Shown: piece after piece, positions 1-7,900 of the stretch
How the letters are laid out: each line of letters begins with the position of its first letter
How positions within the stretch are numbered: the stretch's first letter is position 1
NCBI GenBank assembly: GCA_022509025.1
Contig: JAFLUB010000012.1
Span: forward strand, 1 to 59,603
Source: Oscillospiraceae bacterium
Lineage (GTDB): Bacteria > Bacillota > Clostridia > UBA1381
Reading direction: 5' to 3'
Length of the DNA stretch: 59,603 nucleotides
The notes under the pieces: generated by a model
What the model was told of the DNA's origin: nothing
The model's database searches: none
The model's input: only the letters and a program-made list of their open reading frames with translations
Translations under genes and position numbers: made by a program

Positions 1-60
1 CCACCACGCTTCGCGCGGTCCCCCTCCCTCCAAAAATCCTTCGGATTGTTGCAGGGAGGC
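1..60. repeat. Edge fragment of an imperfect palindromic intergenic repeat
   Basis: The first 60 bases form a long imperfect hairpin. CCTCCCT near 24-30 pairs with AGGGAGG near 53-59, and an inner ATCC-TTCG-GGAT-like stem lies between them. A second GC-rich palindromic block (accacgcttcgcgcggt) sits to the left. This looks like a non-coding palindromic repeat of the kind scattered between genes in gut Clostridia. It is cut by the window edge, so its real ends are unknown. Confidence 0.3.
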
Positions 61-83
61 TCACCGTCAAACTACAAGTTACC

Positions 84-123
84 TCAAAAAAATGACAGCG
101 GTGCTTGTTAAAACACCACTGTC
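84..123 (-). terminator. Rho-independent terminator of thiC
   Basis: Read on the minus strand, GACAGTGGTG pairs with CACCGCTGTC (one G-T pair) around a short loop and is followed by a run of seven T. It lies about 40 bases after the thiC stop codon. Confidence 0.8.
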
Positions 124-165
124 GCTTTTATATCTGACCAAGTTTCTTCTTATTATAATGCACAA

Positions 166-1470
166 TTATTTCACATCAACCTTTTCGCCGGCAAGGATTT
201 TATTCATAGTTCTCGCGGCGCACATCTTTCCGCACATTGAGCATGTGTGCTGTTCCTCAGGAGGAAGCTCGCTAAAGTATCTTTGAGGCTTTTCAGGTTC
301 TATGGCGTACTCAAACATTTCATCCCAGCAGACTCTGCGTCTTGCGTCGCTCATCTTATTATCAATATCGCGCGCACCCTTTACGCCCTTTGCGATATCT
401 CCGGCATGAGCGGCAATCTTTGCCGCGACTATACCCTCTTTAACATCGTCCGCGTTCGGAAGTCTCAGATGCTCAGCAGGAGTTACATAGCAGAGGAAGT
501 CCGCGCCGTTCGCCGCCGCTATCGCTCCGCCTATCGCTGAGGTTATATGGTCATAGCCCGGGGCTATGTCTGTCACAATAGGACCTAAAACGTAAAACGG
601 CGCATTGTGGCAAAGACGCTTTTCGAGCTTCATATTTGCCGCTATTTCGTCTATCGCCATGTGTCCGGGACCCTCAACCATGACCTGCACATTCTTTTCC
701 CATGCGCGCTTTGTCAGTATTCCAAGCTCCACAAGCTCTGTTATCTGTGACGCGTCGGTTGAATCGTTGTTTGAGCCGGGACGGCACGCGTCGCCGAGAC
801 TTATTGTGACATCGTATTTTGCGAGTATGTCAAGCACCTTGTCATAATACTCATAAAACGGGTTTTCGTTACCGGTCATCTCCATCCACGCGTAAATGAG
901 CGAGCCGCCGCGCGAAACTATATTTGTAAGACGTCCACCGGACGCTTTGAAAATTTCAGCTGTTCTGCGATTTATACCCGCATGGATTGTCATAAAGTCC
1001 ACGCCTTCTTTCGCATGGGCTTCAATTACTTCAAGAAATTCCTCCGCTGTTATATCGGCAAGCTCTTTATCAAGATAACCTACAGCGTCATACATCGGCA
1101 CTGTGCCGATCATTGCCGGGCATTCGTCTATAAGCTTCTGCCTGAACTCGTGAGTTTTGCCGTAGCAGCTTAAATCCATAATAGCCTCGGCCTTCATATC
1201 TACTGCCATCTTTACCTTTTCCCACTCAACGCTGTAATCGGTGCAGTCCTTTGAAATGCCGAGATTAACATTGATTTTAGTTTTCATTCCCTCGCCCACC
1301 GCTTCAGGGCTCAGGGCATGATGATTTATATTCGCGGGAATAACAACGCTGCCCGCTGCAATACGTTCACGAAGAAGCTCTACGTCAATATCCTCCTTCG
1401 CGCATACAATTTCCATTTCCGGCGTTATAATACCCTTTTTCGCCGCGTCCATTTGTGTTGTATAAGACAT
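166..1470 (-). CDS. thiC: Phosphomethylpyrimidine synthase ThiC
   Basis: ThiC is a radical-SAM enzyme that turns aminoimidazole ribotide into hydroxymethylpyrimidine phosphate in thiamine biosynthesis. The protein (434 residues from the chosen start) shows the family landmarks IPANINH, GIGW-free core blocks such as SRGGSL and GDACRPG, EGPGH, and a C-terminal cluster motif CSMCGKMC. That motif is CX2CX3C, one residue shorter than the CX2CX4C of the E. coli type. The start MSYTTQ was chosen because GAGG stands 9 bases upstream. A longer frame to 1512 would run into the riboswitch terminator. No other thiamine gene is adjacent. Expression should be switched off by TPP through the upstream riboswitch. 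Product assignment is nearly certain. Confidence 0.97.
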   Translation of the reverse strand: MSYTTQMDAAKKGIITPEMEIVCAKEDIDVELLRERIAAGSVVIPANINHHALSPEAVGEGMKTKINVNLGISKDCTDYSVEWEKVKMAVDMKAEAIMDLSCYGKTHEFRQKLIDECPAMIGTVPMYDAVGYLDKELADITAEEFLEVIEAHAKEGVDFMTIHAGINRRTAEIFKASGGRLTNIVSRGGSLIYAWMEMTGNENPFYEYYDKVLDILAKYDVTISLGDACRPGSNNDSTDASQITELVELGILTKRAWEKNVQVMVEGPGHMAIDEIAANMKLEKRLCHNAPFYVLGPIVTDIAPGYDHITSAIGGAIAAANGADFLCYVTPAEHLRLPNADDVKEGIVAAKIAAHAGDIAKGVKGARDIDNKMSDARRRVCWDEMFEYAIEPEKPQRYFSELPPEEQHTCSMCGKMCAARTMNKILAGEKVDVK

Positions 1471-1498
1471 AGCTATGTACCTCATTTCTCGATTTTCT

Positions 1499-1522
1499 AA
1501 AAAAGCTCCCAAAAAGGGAGCT
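1499..1522 (-). terminator. Riboswitch-controlled terminator in the thiC leader
   Basis: On the minus strand GAGCTCCC-TTTTT-GGGAGC is followed by TTTTTT, a compact intrinsic terminator between the TPP aptamer and the thiC ribosome site. Its left arm AGCTCCCTTT is also complementary, with one bulge, to AAAGGGGAGCT at the 5' end of the aptamer. An antiterminator can therefore form when TPP is absent. Confidence 0.8.
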
Positions 1523-1529
1523 CAAAAAG

Positions 1530-1610
1530 TCCTCTGTTCCCGTTACGGCATTATCCGCATACGGTCAACGGGTCGAAGTATAACTTCCTCTCAGCAATAA
1601 GCTCCCCTTT
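1530..1610 (-). promoter_or_regulatory. TPP riboswitch aptamer (THI element) upstream of thiC
   Basis: Read on the minus strand, the segment carries the conserved blocks of the THI box in order: GGGGAGC, CTGAGAGG, GACCCGTTGACC, then GCGGATAATGCCG and CGGGA. These are the pyrimidine-sensor and pyrophosphate-sensor helices of the TPP aptamer. It sits about 60-140 bases upstream of the thiC start, with an intrinsic terminator between. Binding of thiamine pyrophosphate is expected to favour that terminator and shut off thiC. Confidence 0.95.
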
Positions 1611-1663
1611 ATATTCTTAGTTTTTTCTTATTATATAGTACTTTACAGACTGTGTCAAGTGAT

Positions 1664-1954
1664 TTATGACGCAAGCAACGCTTCACTGTACTCATATAGC
1701 ATTTCCGGCGCTATGTCGATATCCCCGTCATTCCACACAGTCACCCCGTAATCAATATATACGCCGTCAAATATATCCTTATCCGATAACGGCGCAAAAG
1801 CATCCTCATTAAGTAGAGGTTTGAAATCAAAAACCTTTACTTCTCCCGTGTTAAATCTCAACCATAATTTATAATTATCAAGCGGGCGCACTCCTGACAC
1901 CTTAATTTCCGGCCTCTTCTCCCCCGCATAGGCAATACCATCAACGATATACAT
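1664..1954 (-). CDS. DUF2442 family protein
   Basis: This is a 96-residue protein resembling DUF2442: a VRPLDNYKLWLRFNTGE strand pair, then FDFKPLL, and a WNDGDIDIAPE segment near the C-terminus. The family has a small alpha/beta fold of unknown function. The start has AGGAGG six bases upstream, and that site overlaps the stop of the DUF4160 gene in front of it, so the two are translated together. DUF2442 and DUF4160 proteins are often found side by side, and some have been suggested to be toxin-antitoxin-like, but nothing in this sequence proves that. No signal peptide or membrane segment is visible, so it should be cytoplasmic. Confidence 0.85.
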   Translation of the reverse strand: MYIVDGIAYAGEKRPEIKVSGVRPLDNYKLWLRFNTGEVKVFDFKPLLNEDAFAPLSDKDIFDGVYIDYGVTVWNDGDIDIAPEMLYEYSEALLAS

Positions 1955-1965
1955 ATTAACCCCTC

Positions 1966-2232
1966 CTATCTTAAAGGTTCAATCTTTCCGAATGGTTTAT
2001 TCCTGACTGCATTGTTCCATGCTGCATATAACTCATCTTCATGAATAGCAGCCCAAGCCTGAACCAGCTTCAGCTGTTTTACCGGAAGACTTCCCGCAAT
2101 CAGTTCACCGTCAATTCCTATAGATGCCTCATACTCTGCATAATATACATGAAAATGCGGCTTATTATGCTGCCTGTCATCAGAATAGAGCATTTTAATA
2201 ACAATATTATAAAATCTGCAAAGCTCCGGCAT
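1966..2232 (-). CDS. DUF4160 family protein
   Basis: This is an 88-residue protein with the DUF4160 signature: IVIKMLYSDDRQHNKPHFHV at residues 10-29, an IDGELIAGSLP strand segment, and the helix LVQAWAAIHEDELYAAW. The histidine-rich HNKPHFH stretch is the family hallmark. The ribosome site AGGAG lies about 10 bases before the ATG. It is the first gene of a two-gene unit with the DUF2442 protein, separated by 11 bases. The function is unknown. The pair is commonly mobile or present as lineage-specific cargo. Confidence 0.85.
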   Translation of the reverse strand: MPELCRFYNIVIKMLYSDDRQHNKPHFHVYYAEYEASIGIDGELIAGSLPVKQLKLVQAWAAIHEDELYAAWNNAVRNKPFGKIEPLR

Positions 2233-2696
2233 TGTTTATTGTCTCCTTCAATACTTATTTATATAATCATAATATCATGTTTTTAAACTAAAATCAATAA
2301 CAATCAAAGTTTCTCAGACATATATTTTGAAACTTTTAGCTTTGCAATATTTTGAAGATATGTTATAATGTGCTCGCCATACAAAATTTAATAATAATTT
2401 CTGTCCTAACCGTGTGTTTTTATTTTGATAAAAATGCAGGCTCTATTTTCGCATCCTTAATATATAATATAGAAGTAAAAATACGTATTTGTATTATAGT
2501 ACGAAAATTTTGTGTGATAACAATTCGGAACCCGAGTTTTTATGCGCCGCTTCGGTTGGCGCATTTTTTTATGCGTCAAAAATGCATAAGCTACATTGTC
2601 GCCGGGCAAAGTTTAGAGAAAAGGCTGTTTCAGACAGTTTTTTTCTGCTTCTGCATAACAAAATGACAACAAACGATAAATTTATATAAATTTTTA
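2233..2696. other. Non-coding stretch between the DUF pair and the NifU-like gene
   Basis: About 460 AT-rich bases without a convincing gene. Open frames here have odd compositions and no ribosome site. Visible structures are a perfect 12-base palindrome (AAATACGTATTT, 2479-2490) and a terminator-like hairpin at 2543-2570. The latter may end an undetected short transcript or be a remnant. Confidence 0.5.
2543..2570 (+). terminator. Terminator-like hairpin without an obvious upstream gene
   Basis: TGCGCC pairs with GGCGCA around a GC-TTCGG-type loop and is followed by seven T. No plausible gene ends just upstream on the plus strand, so it may terminate a small RNA. Confidence 0.5.
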
Positions 2697-2725
2697 TTGC
2701 GGCGATTACATAAATATGGTATAAT
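2697..2725 (+). promoter_or_regulatory. Promoter of the NifU-like/GGGtGRT operon
   Basis: TTGCGG and a perfect TATAAT are separated by 17 bases, with an extended TG one base before the -10. The ATG of the downstream gene is 47 bases after the -10. Confidence 0.65.
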
Positions 2726-2771
2726 AGAGGTAGTGAGCGGTTTTACCGCAAATAACGAAAGGAGTAATAGT

Positions 2772-3464
2772 ATGAAATATTCAGCAGAAGTAGAAAAGAT
2801 GTGTCCTTTGGCAAAAGGTACATATCATGGTCCTGCTCCTATCCCCGAAGAGGGCAGATGGGTACAGGCAAAGGAAATCAAAGACGTTTCCGGTCTGACA
2901 CACGGTATCGGCTGGTGCGCACCGCAGCAGGGTACTTGTAAATTAACATTAAACGTAAAGGACGGCGTTATCGAAGAGGCGCTTGTTGAAACAGTCGGCT
3001 GCTCAGGTATGACTCACTCAGCGGCTATGGCGGCTGAAATCCTTATCGGCAAGACGATTCTTGAAGCTTTGAACACAGACTTGGTTTGTGACGCTATCAA
3101 CACAGCAATGAGAGAATTGTTCCTTCAGATTGTTTACGGACGTACTCAGACAGCGTTCTCAGAGGACGGTCTGCCAATCGGCGCAGGTCTTGAGGACTTG
3201 GGCAAGGGCTTACGTTCACAGGTTGGTACAACCTATGCGACTTCGAAGAAGGGCCCGCGTTACCTCGAGCTTGCCGAGGGTTATATCACAAAGATTGCCG
3301 TTGACGAAAACGACACAATTATCGGTTACAAGTTCGTTCATCTCGGTAAGATGATGGAAATGATTAAAAAAGGCACAGATGCAAACGAGGCTCTTGAAAA
3401 AGCAAGCGGTCAGTACGGTCGTGTTGATGATGCTGTAAAGCTTATCGACCCTCGTGAAGAATAA
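2772..3464 (+). CDS. NifU-like iron-sulfur scaffold protein (GGGtGRT partner)
   Basis: This is a 230-residue cytoplasmic protein with an IscU/NifU-N-like core: HGIGWCAPQQGTCKL around residues 45-59, then VETVGCSGMTHSAAMAAE around 75-92, where the family places its cluster-holding cysteines. The start MKYSAEVEK has GAAAGGAG 9 bases upstream. A longer in-frame start at 2697 would lie inside the promoter. It is followed after 18 bases by a GGGtGRT-family gene, its usual partner. The name follows from fold similarity. The physiological role, and which protein receives the cluster, are not established. Expected to be expressed as a two-gene operon ending at the terminator at 4538. Confidence 0.85.
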   Translation: MKYSAEVEKMCPLAKGTYHGPAPIPEEGRWVQAKEIKDVSGLTHGIGWCAPQQGTCKLTLNVKDGVIEEALVETVGCSGMTHSAAMAAEILIGKTILEALNTDLVCDAINTAMRELFLQIVYGRTQTAFSEDGLPIGAGLEDLGKGLRSQVGTTYATSKKGPRYLELAEGYITKIAVDENDTIIGYKFVHLGKMMEMIKKGTDANEALEKASGQYGRVDDAVKLIDPREE

Positions 3465-3482
3465 TAAGGGAGGTAAACGATA

Positions 3483-4487
3483 ATGGCATTATTTGAAAGT
3501 TATGAAAGAAGAATTGACCAGATTAACGCAGAGCTTAACAAGCATGGTATCAGTTCAATCGAAGAAGCAAAGGAAATCTGCGATTCATACGGCGTTGACG
3601 CTTACGCTATAACAAAGGGTATTCAGCCTATCTGTTTTGAAAATGCCGCTTGGGCTTATGAGGTAGGCGCTGCAATCGCTTTAAAGGAAAAGGTTGCATC
3701 AGCTGCTGAGGCTGCTGAGAAAATAGGCTTGGGACTCCAGTCATTCTGTATCCCCGGCTCAGTTGCGGACGACAGAAAGGTTGGTCTGGGACACGGTAAC
3801 TTAGGCGCAATGCTCTTGAGAGAAGAAACAAAGTGCTTCGCGTTCCTCGCAGGTCACGAGTCATTCGCGGCAGCAGAGGGCGCTATCGGCCTTGCAAACT
3901 CAGCTAACAAGGCAAGAAAAGAGCCTTTAAGAGTTATCCTTAACGGTCTCGGTAAGGACGCTGCTAAGATTATTTCAAGAATCAATGGCTTTACATATGT
4001 TCAGACACAGTTCGACTACTACACAGGCGAATTGAAGATTGTTGAAGAAACAGCTTATTCAAAGGGCGAAAGAGCTAAGGTTCGCTGCTACGGCGCGGAC
4101 GACGTTCGTGAAGGTGTTGCTATAATGCACAAGGAGGGCGTTGACGTATCTATCACAGGTAACTCAACCAACCCGACACGTTTCCAGCATCCTGTTGCAG
4201 GTACATATAAGAAGGAATGTATCGAGCAGGGCAAGAAGTACTTCTCAGTTGCTTCAGGCGGCGGTACAGGACGTACGCTTCACCCGGACAACATGGCTGC
4301 AGGTCCCGCTTCATACGGTATGACAGATACTATGGGAAGAATGCACTCAGACGCACAGTTCGCAGGCTCTTCATCAGTACCGGCTCACGTTGAAATGATG
4401 GGCTTAATCGGTATGGGTAACAACCCGATGGTTGGCGCGACAGTTGCTGTTGCGGTTGCAGTTGAAGAAGCGTTAAAGAAGGCGTAA
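3483..4487 (+). CDS. GGGtGRT family protein
   Basis: This 334-residue protein carries the motif that names its family, ASGGGTGRTLHPDN, near residues 257-270. Other conserved-looking blocks are GLGHGNLGAMLL, FLAGHESFAAAEGAIGLANS, GNSTNPTRFQHPVAGTYKK and a C-terminal GLIGMGNNPMVGATVAVAV. The glycine-rich loops suggest nucleotide, phosphate or cofactor binding, but no reaction is known. The ribosome site GGGAGG is 7 bases before the ATG. It has several cysteines and no signal peptide, and it follows the NifU-like gene directly, so a role in cluster handling or as a cluster-dependent enzyme is likely. That is inference from neighbourhood only. Confidence 0.92.
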   Translation: MALFESYERRIDQINAELNKHGISSIEEAKEICDSYGVDAYAITKGIQPICFENAAWAYEVGAAIALKEKVASAAEAAEKIGLGLQSFCIPGSVADDRKVGLGHGNLGAMLLREETKCFAFLAGHESFAAAEGAIGLANSANKARKEPLRVILNGLGKDAAKIISRINGFTYVQTQFDYYTGELKIVEETAYSKGERAKVRCYGADDVREGVAIMHKEGVDVSITGNSTNPTRFQHPVAGTYKKECIEQGKKYFSVASGGGTGRTLHPDNMAAGPASYGMTDTMGRMHSDAQFAGSSSVPAHVEMMGLIGMGNNPMVGATVAVAVAVEEALKKA

Positions 4488-4537
4488 TTACGGAACATTT
4501 ATTGATTTTCCAAAAGTAAAAAAATATAAAATAATTA

Positions 4538-4577
4538 ACCGCCGTTTGGGGTAAATTCCCGAACGGCGGTTTTCTTT
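4538..4577 (+). terminator. Terminator after the GGGtGRT gene
   Basis: ACCGCCGTT pairs with AACGGCGGT around a 15-base loop and is followed by TTTCTTT, about 50 bases after the stop codon. Confidence 0.85.
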
Positions 4578-4810
4578 ACAGGCAAATTGTCATATAGGGC
4601 GGGATACAGATGATATCTTCCTTAATACACAGGTTTAAAAACCTGTAATAATTCCATTATGCGCAGTTTTATGATTATTATACTATATCGTTTTGAAAAA
4701 TTCAATTCAAAAGAATATATCTTCATTCGCAATAAAAAATGTAATACATTATAAATATTCAGCGCAAAAAATGAGATATACAACAATTTTTCATTGCATT
4801 TTGTTTATAT

Positions 4811-4844
4811 GAAAAATATGCGGAGAAGATTGGAAAAATATGCG
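4811..4844 (+). promoter_or_regulatory. Direct repeat, candidate AraC-type operator
   Basis: The 12-base word GAAAAATATGCG occurs exactly twice, at 4811-4822 and 4833-4844, 22 bases apart, which is two helical turns. It stands about 67 bases upstream of the -35 of the GH30-GH43 gene. Tandem direct repeats about 21 bases apart are the usual operator form for AraC-family activators, and two such regulators lie at 30103-31754. A nearby inverted repeat (ACAGGTTT/AAACCTGT, 4628-4646) is also present in this otherwise gene-free stretch (4578-4997). Confidence 0.4.
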
Positions 4845-4910
4845 TAAAACTTTACACCGGTTAAACGGCTGTATTTCTCATAAATTCCTACAAAAACGCT
4901 ATAATTACTA

Positions 4911-4939
4911 TTGCATAATTATAACAAATATGATAGAAT
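4911..4939 (+). promoter_or_regulatory. Promoter of the GH30-GH43 gene
   Basis: TTGCAT and TAGAAT are spaced by 17 bases, with TG one base before the -10. The chosen ATG is 58 bases after the -10 and is preceded by GAGAGGAG. Confidence 0.55.
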
Positions 4940-4997
4940 AATATTATCTATAGTTATCAAAATTTCACAAAAAAAACAAAGAGAGGAGCAGACAAAT

Positions 4998-7900
4998 ATG
5001 AAGCACAAAAAAATCACAAGCGCGGTTATGGCACTGGCTGTAACTGTAAGCGCAAGCGCGCTGACGCTGCCCGTATCACCTACAGCATATGCGGCAGGCG
5101 CAACTGTAGTGCGGCTTGACCCGTCGAAAGCGTCACCGTTCAACGACGGTAAGTTCGAAGGCTGGGGCACCAGTATGGGCTGGTGGGGTAACCGTATAGG
5201 CTACAGCGAGGACTTAGCCCAGCAGGCGGCGGAGGACTTATACTCCGAGGAAGGACTCGGTCTTGACATCATCCGCTACAATGTCGGCGGCGGAGACAAC
5301 CCGACGCATGACCATATAACACGTTCAGACTCAAAGCTGCCGTGTTTTGCGGTGCCGGAGTATGAGGGCGGCGAGTATGAGGCAAACGGTAAAAATACCG
5401 ATGTCACAAACTTTAAGAAAGACACAAACGGCGATGTTGAATATACCTGGAACTGGGACGCTGACTATAATCAGATGAATGTTTTAAAGAAAGTCAAAGC
5501 CGTAACAGATAAAGAAGGTTCCGCTTTACATATCGAGGGCTACACAAACTCTCCCCCGTGGTTTATGACAAAAAGCCAATGTTCATCAGGCGGCGACGAT
5601 ACAGCGGAAAATCTCGATCCGTCGAATTATGATGTGTTCGCTGACTTCCTCGCTAAAGTCGCAAAGCACATGAAAGAAGATGAGGGCTTACCGTTCGACA
5701 GCTACTCACCGATGAATGAGCCTGAGCCGAAGAGTAACTATTGGCGTGCTTTGAGCGCGAAGCAGGAGGGTAACCTCGTTGCGCCTGGCGCTAATCAGTC
5801 GGGACTCCTGAAGGCTACAAAGGACGCATTTGTTAATGCAGGGCTTAGTGACATTCTCGTGGCAGGTCTTGACGAAACAGATTTAGGCTATACAATAAGC
5901 TCATTTAACGCTCTTACTGCTGACGGTAAAGCATCTCTTGACAGACTTGACACTCACACCTACGGTGGTTCTAACCGTGCAGGCGTTAAGCAGATTGCAA
6001 TCAGCAGCGGCAAGAACCTCTGGATGAGTGAGGTTGACGGCAGCTGGGACGGATTCGGTCTGGCTGACAGAATTATTACTGACCTTAACGGTATGCAGGC
6101 TTCAGCTTGGGTAATGTGGGATATAATTGACTCACACAGGGATAAGGATTTCGCAAGCGAGGCCGGTAATTCACTTAACGTTACAGGTAAAATGTGGGGC
6201 GTTGGTATGGCGAACCACGACACTCAAAAAGTCGAATGGGCAAATAAGTACTATGCTTATGGTCAGTTTACAAAGTACATAAATCCGGGTGATACGCTTA
6301 TCGCGTCATCGGGCACAACTCTCGCGGCTTACAACAGAAAAACCGGCGATATCAAGATAGTAGTTAACAACGGCGGTTCAAGCGACGTTAAATATGACCT
6401 TGATCTTTCAGCGTTCAGAACAGTCGGCAGTACAGTTAAGGAAATCCGCTCAAATAACAAAACAGGCAACGCGGCAGAGCACTGGAAAGAAATCGAAGGT
6501 GAAGCAACGCTTGAGAACAAAATACTTTCAACAACCGCAAAAGCAGGTACTGTTACAACATATATAGTAAGCGGTCCGGAAAAGTTTGTTGACGAATACG
6601 CTATAATCACAGGCGGCGGAAATGAGATAAGTATCGGCACGTCTGCAGTACTTACTCTGAACACCAATATAGAAGGCAACGTTACATGGAAGATTTCAGA
6701 TGATACTCTTGCGGACATAACCGCGGCAGAGGGTGGAAAAACAGCGACTGTTACAGCAAAGGCAAGCGGCGCTGTTACAGTATCGGCAACAGTAGACGGT
6801 TACACAATATCAAAGCTATTCGCAATCCCGTCATATAAACTTTCGGGTACGCCGTCATGGGGTAATGCCTCGAACGCGCCATCTGACGCGGACGACTACA
6901 GAAAAGCCGCTGACGGAGACTTGTCAACCGCGTTCGACGGCACTCAGAACGGCTGGGTGATGTACGATTACGGCTCACGTTACAAGATAAGCGAGATAAA
7001 GCTTGCGGCAAGGAGCGGCAGCGACTATTACACACGTACAAAGGGCGCAAAAATCCAGGGCTCGAATGACGCAATCACATGGACTGATCTTTATACGCTG
7101 AAAGACTCTATTCCTGCCGACGAGTATACAACGATAAGCGCTTCTCAGCTCGGCAGCGTCATTTCATACAGATATTACAGATACATTAATACGACCACAA
7201 TGACAAATATCGCCGAATTCCTTATCAGCGGTGAATATTCAACAGGCGATGAAAAATTTGAACAGGTAATAGACACATATTCAGCTGATGAAAACGGTCT
7301 TTCCTACAGCTACGCTCTTCCTGAGGAATATGAAGACAACACAGCATATTTTGCTGTATATGACAAGGATAACAGACTATCATACGTTTCAATGGATAAG
7401 TCATCAGACGAGGTTGAGGGTGATTTCTCTGACAGTACTCATAAGCTGTTTGTATGGGATGAGATGAAGCCTGTCGCAACCTTCACGCATACAGAGGTAC
7501 CGGATGTTAATGCTGAGCCGGTAGTTACGGATATTGATGCCTTTACAGATAATTTCGAGGGTGCTGAAAATATCTTTGGCGGCGTTCCGGGCGGTCTTGA
7601 GGACGGAAAGATAGTATACGCTTCCGGGCTTGAGCGTTTCGGAAACGTATTCATTCCGGCGAACACAACGGCTGAGGCTACACTTGACGAAGCGATTGAG
7701 CTTCAGAATAACCAGCTGTTCAGAATAAACTTTAACATGTTCGCAGGCTGGGAATCAAGCGGTAAGGACAACACGTTTGCATTAAAGGACGCTGACGGCA
7801 ATGAGATTGTTGCAATATACCTCACAGGCGGAGGATATACTCTGCAGGAAATCCGTATCGGCGGCAAAAACGTGCTCTCAGGCACAAAGGTTGCACAGAG

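Noticed and set aside
2352..2689. Small hydrophobic ORFs
   Set aside because: No ribosome site, unusual composition, and a terminator hairpin in the middle; nothing supports coding.
4911..4997. 29-codon extension of the GH30-GH43 protein
   Set aside because: It lies over the promoter and would put charged residues before the signal peptide.
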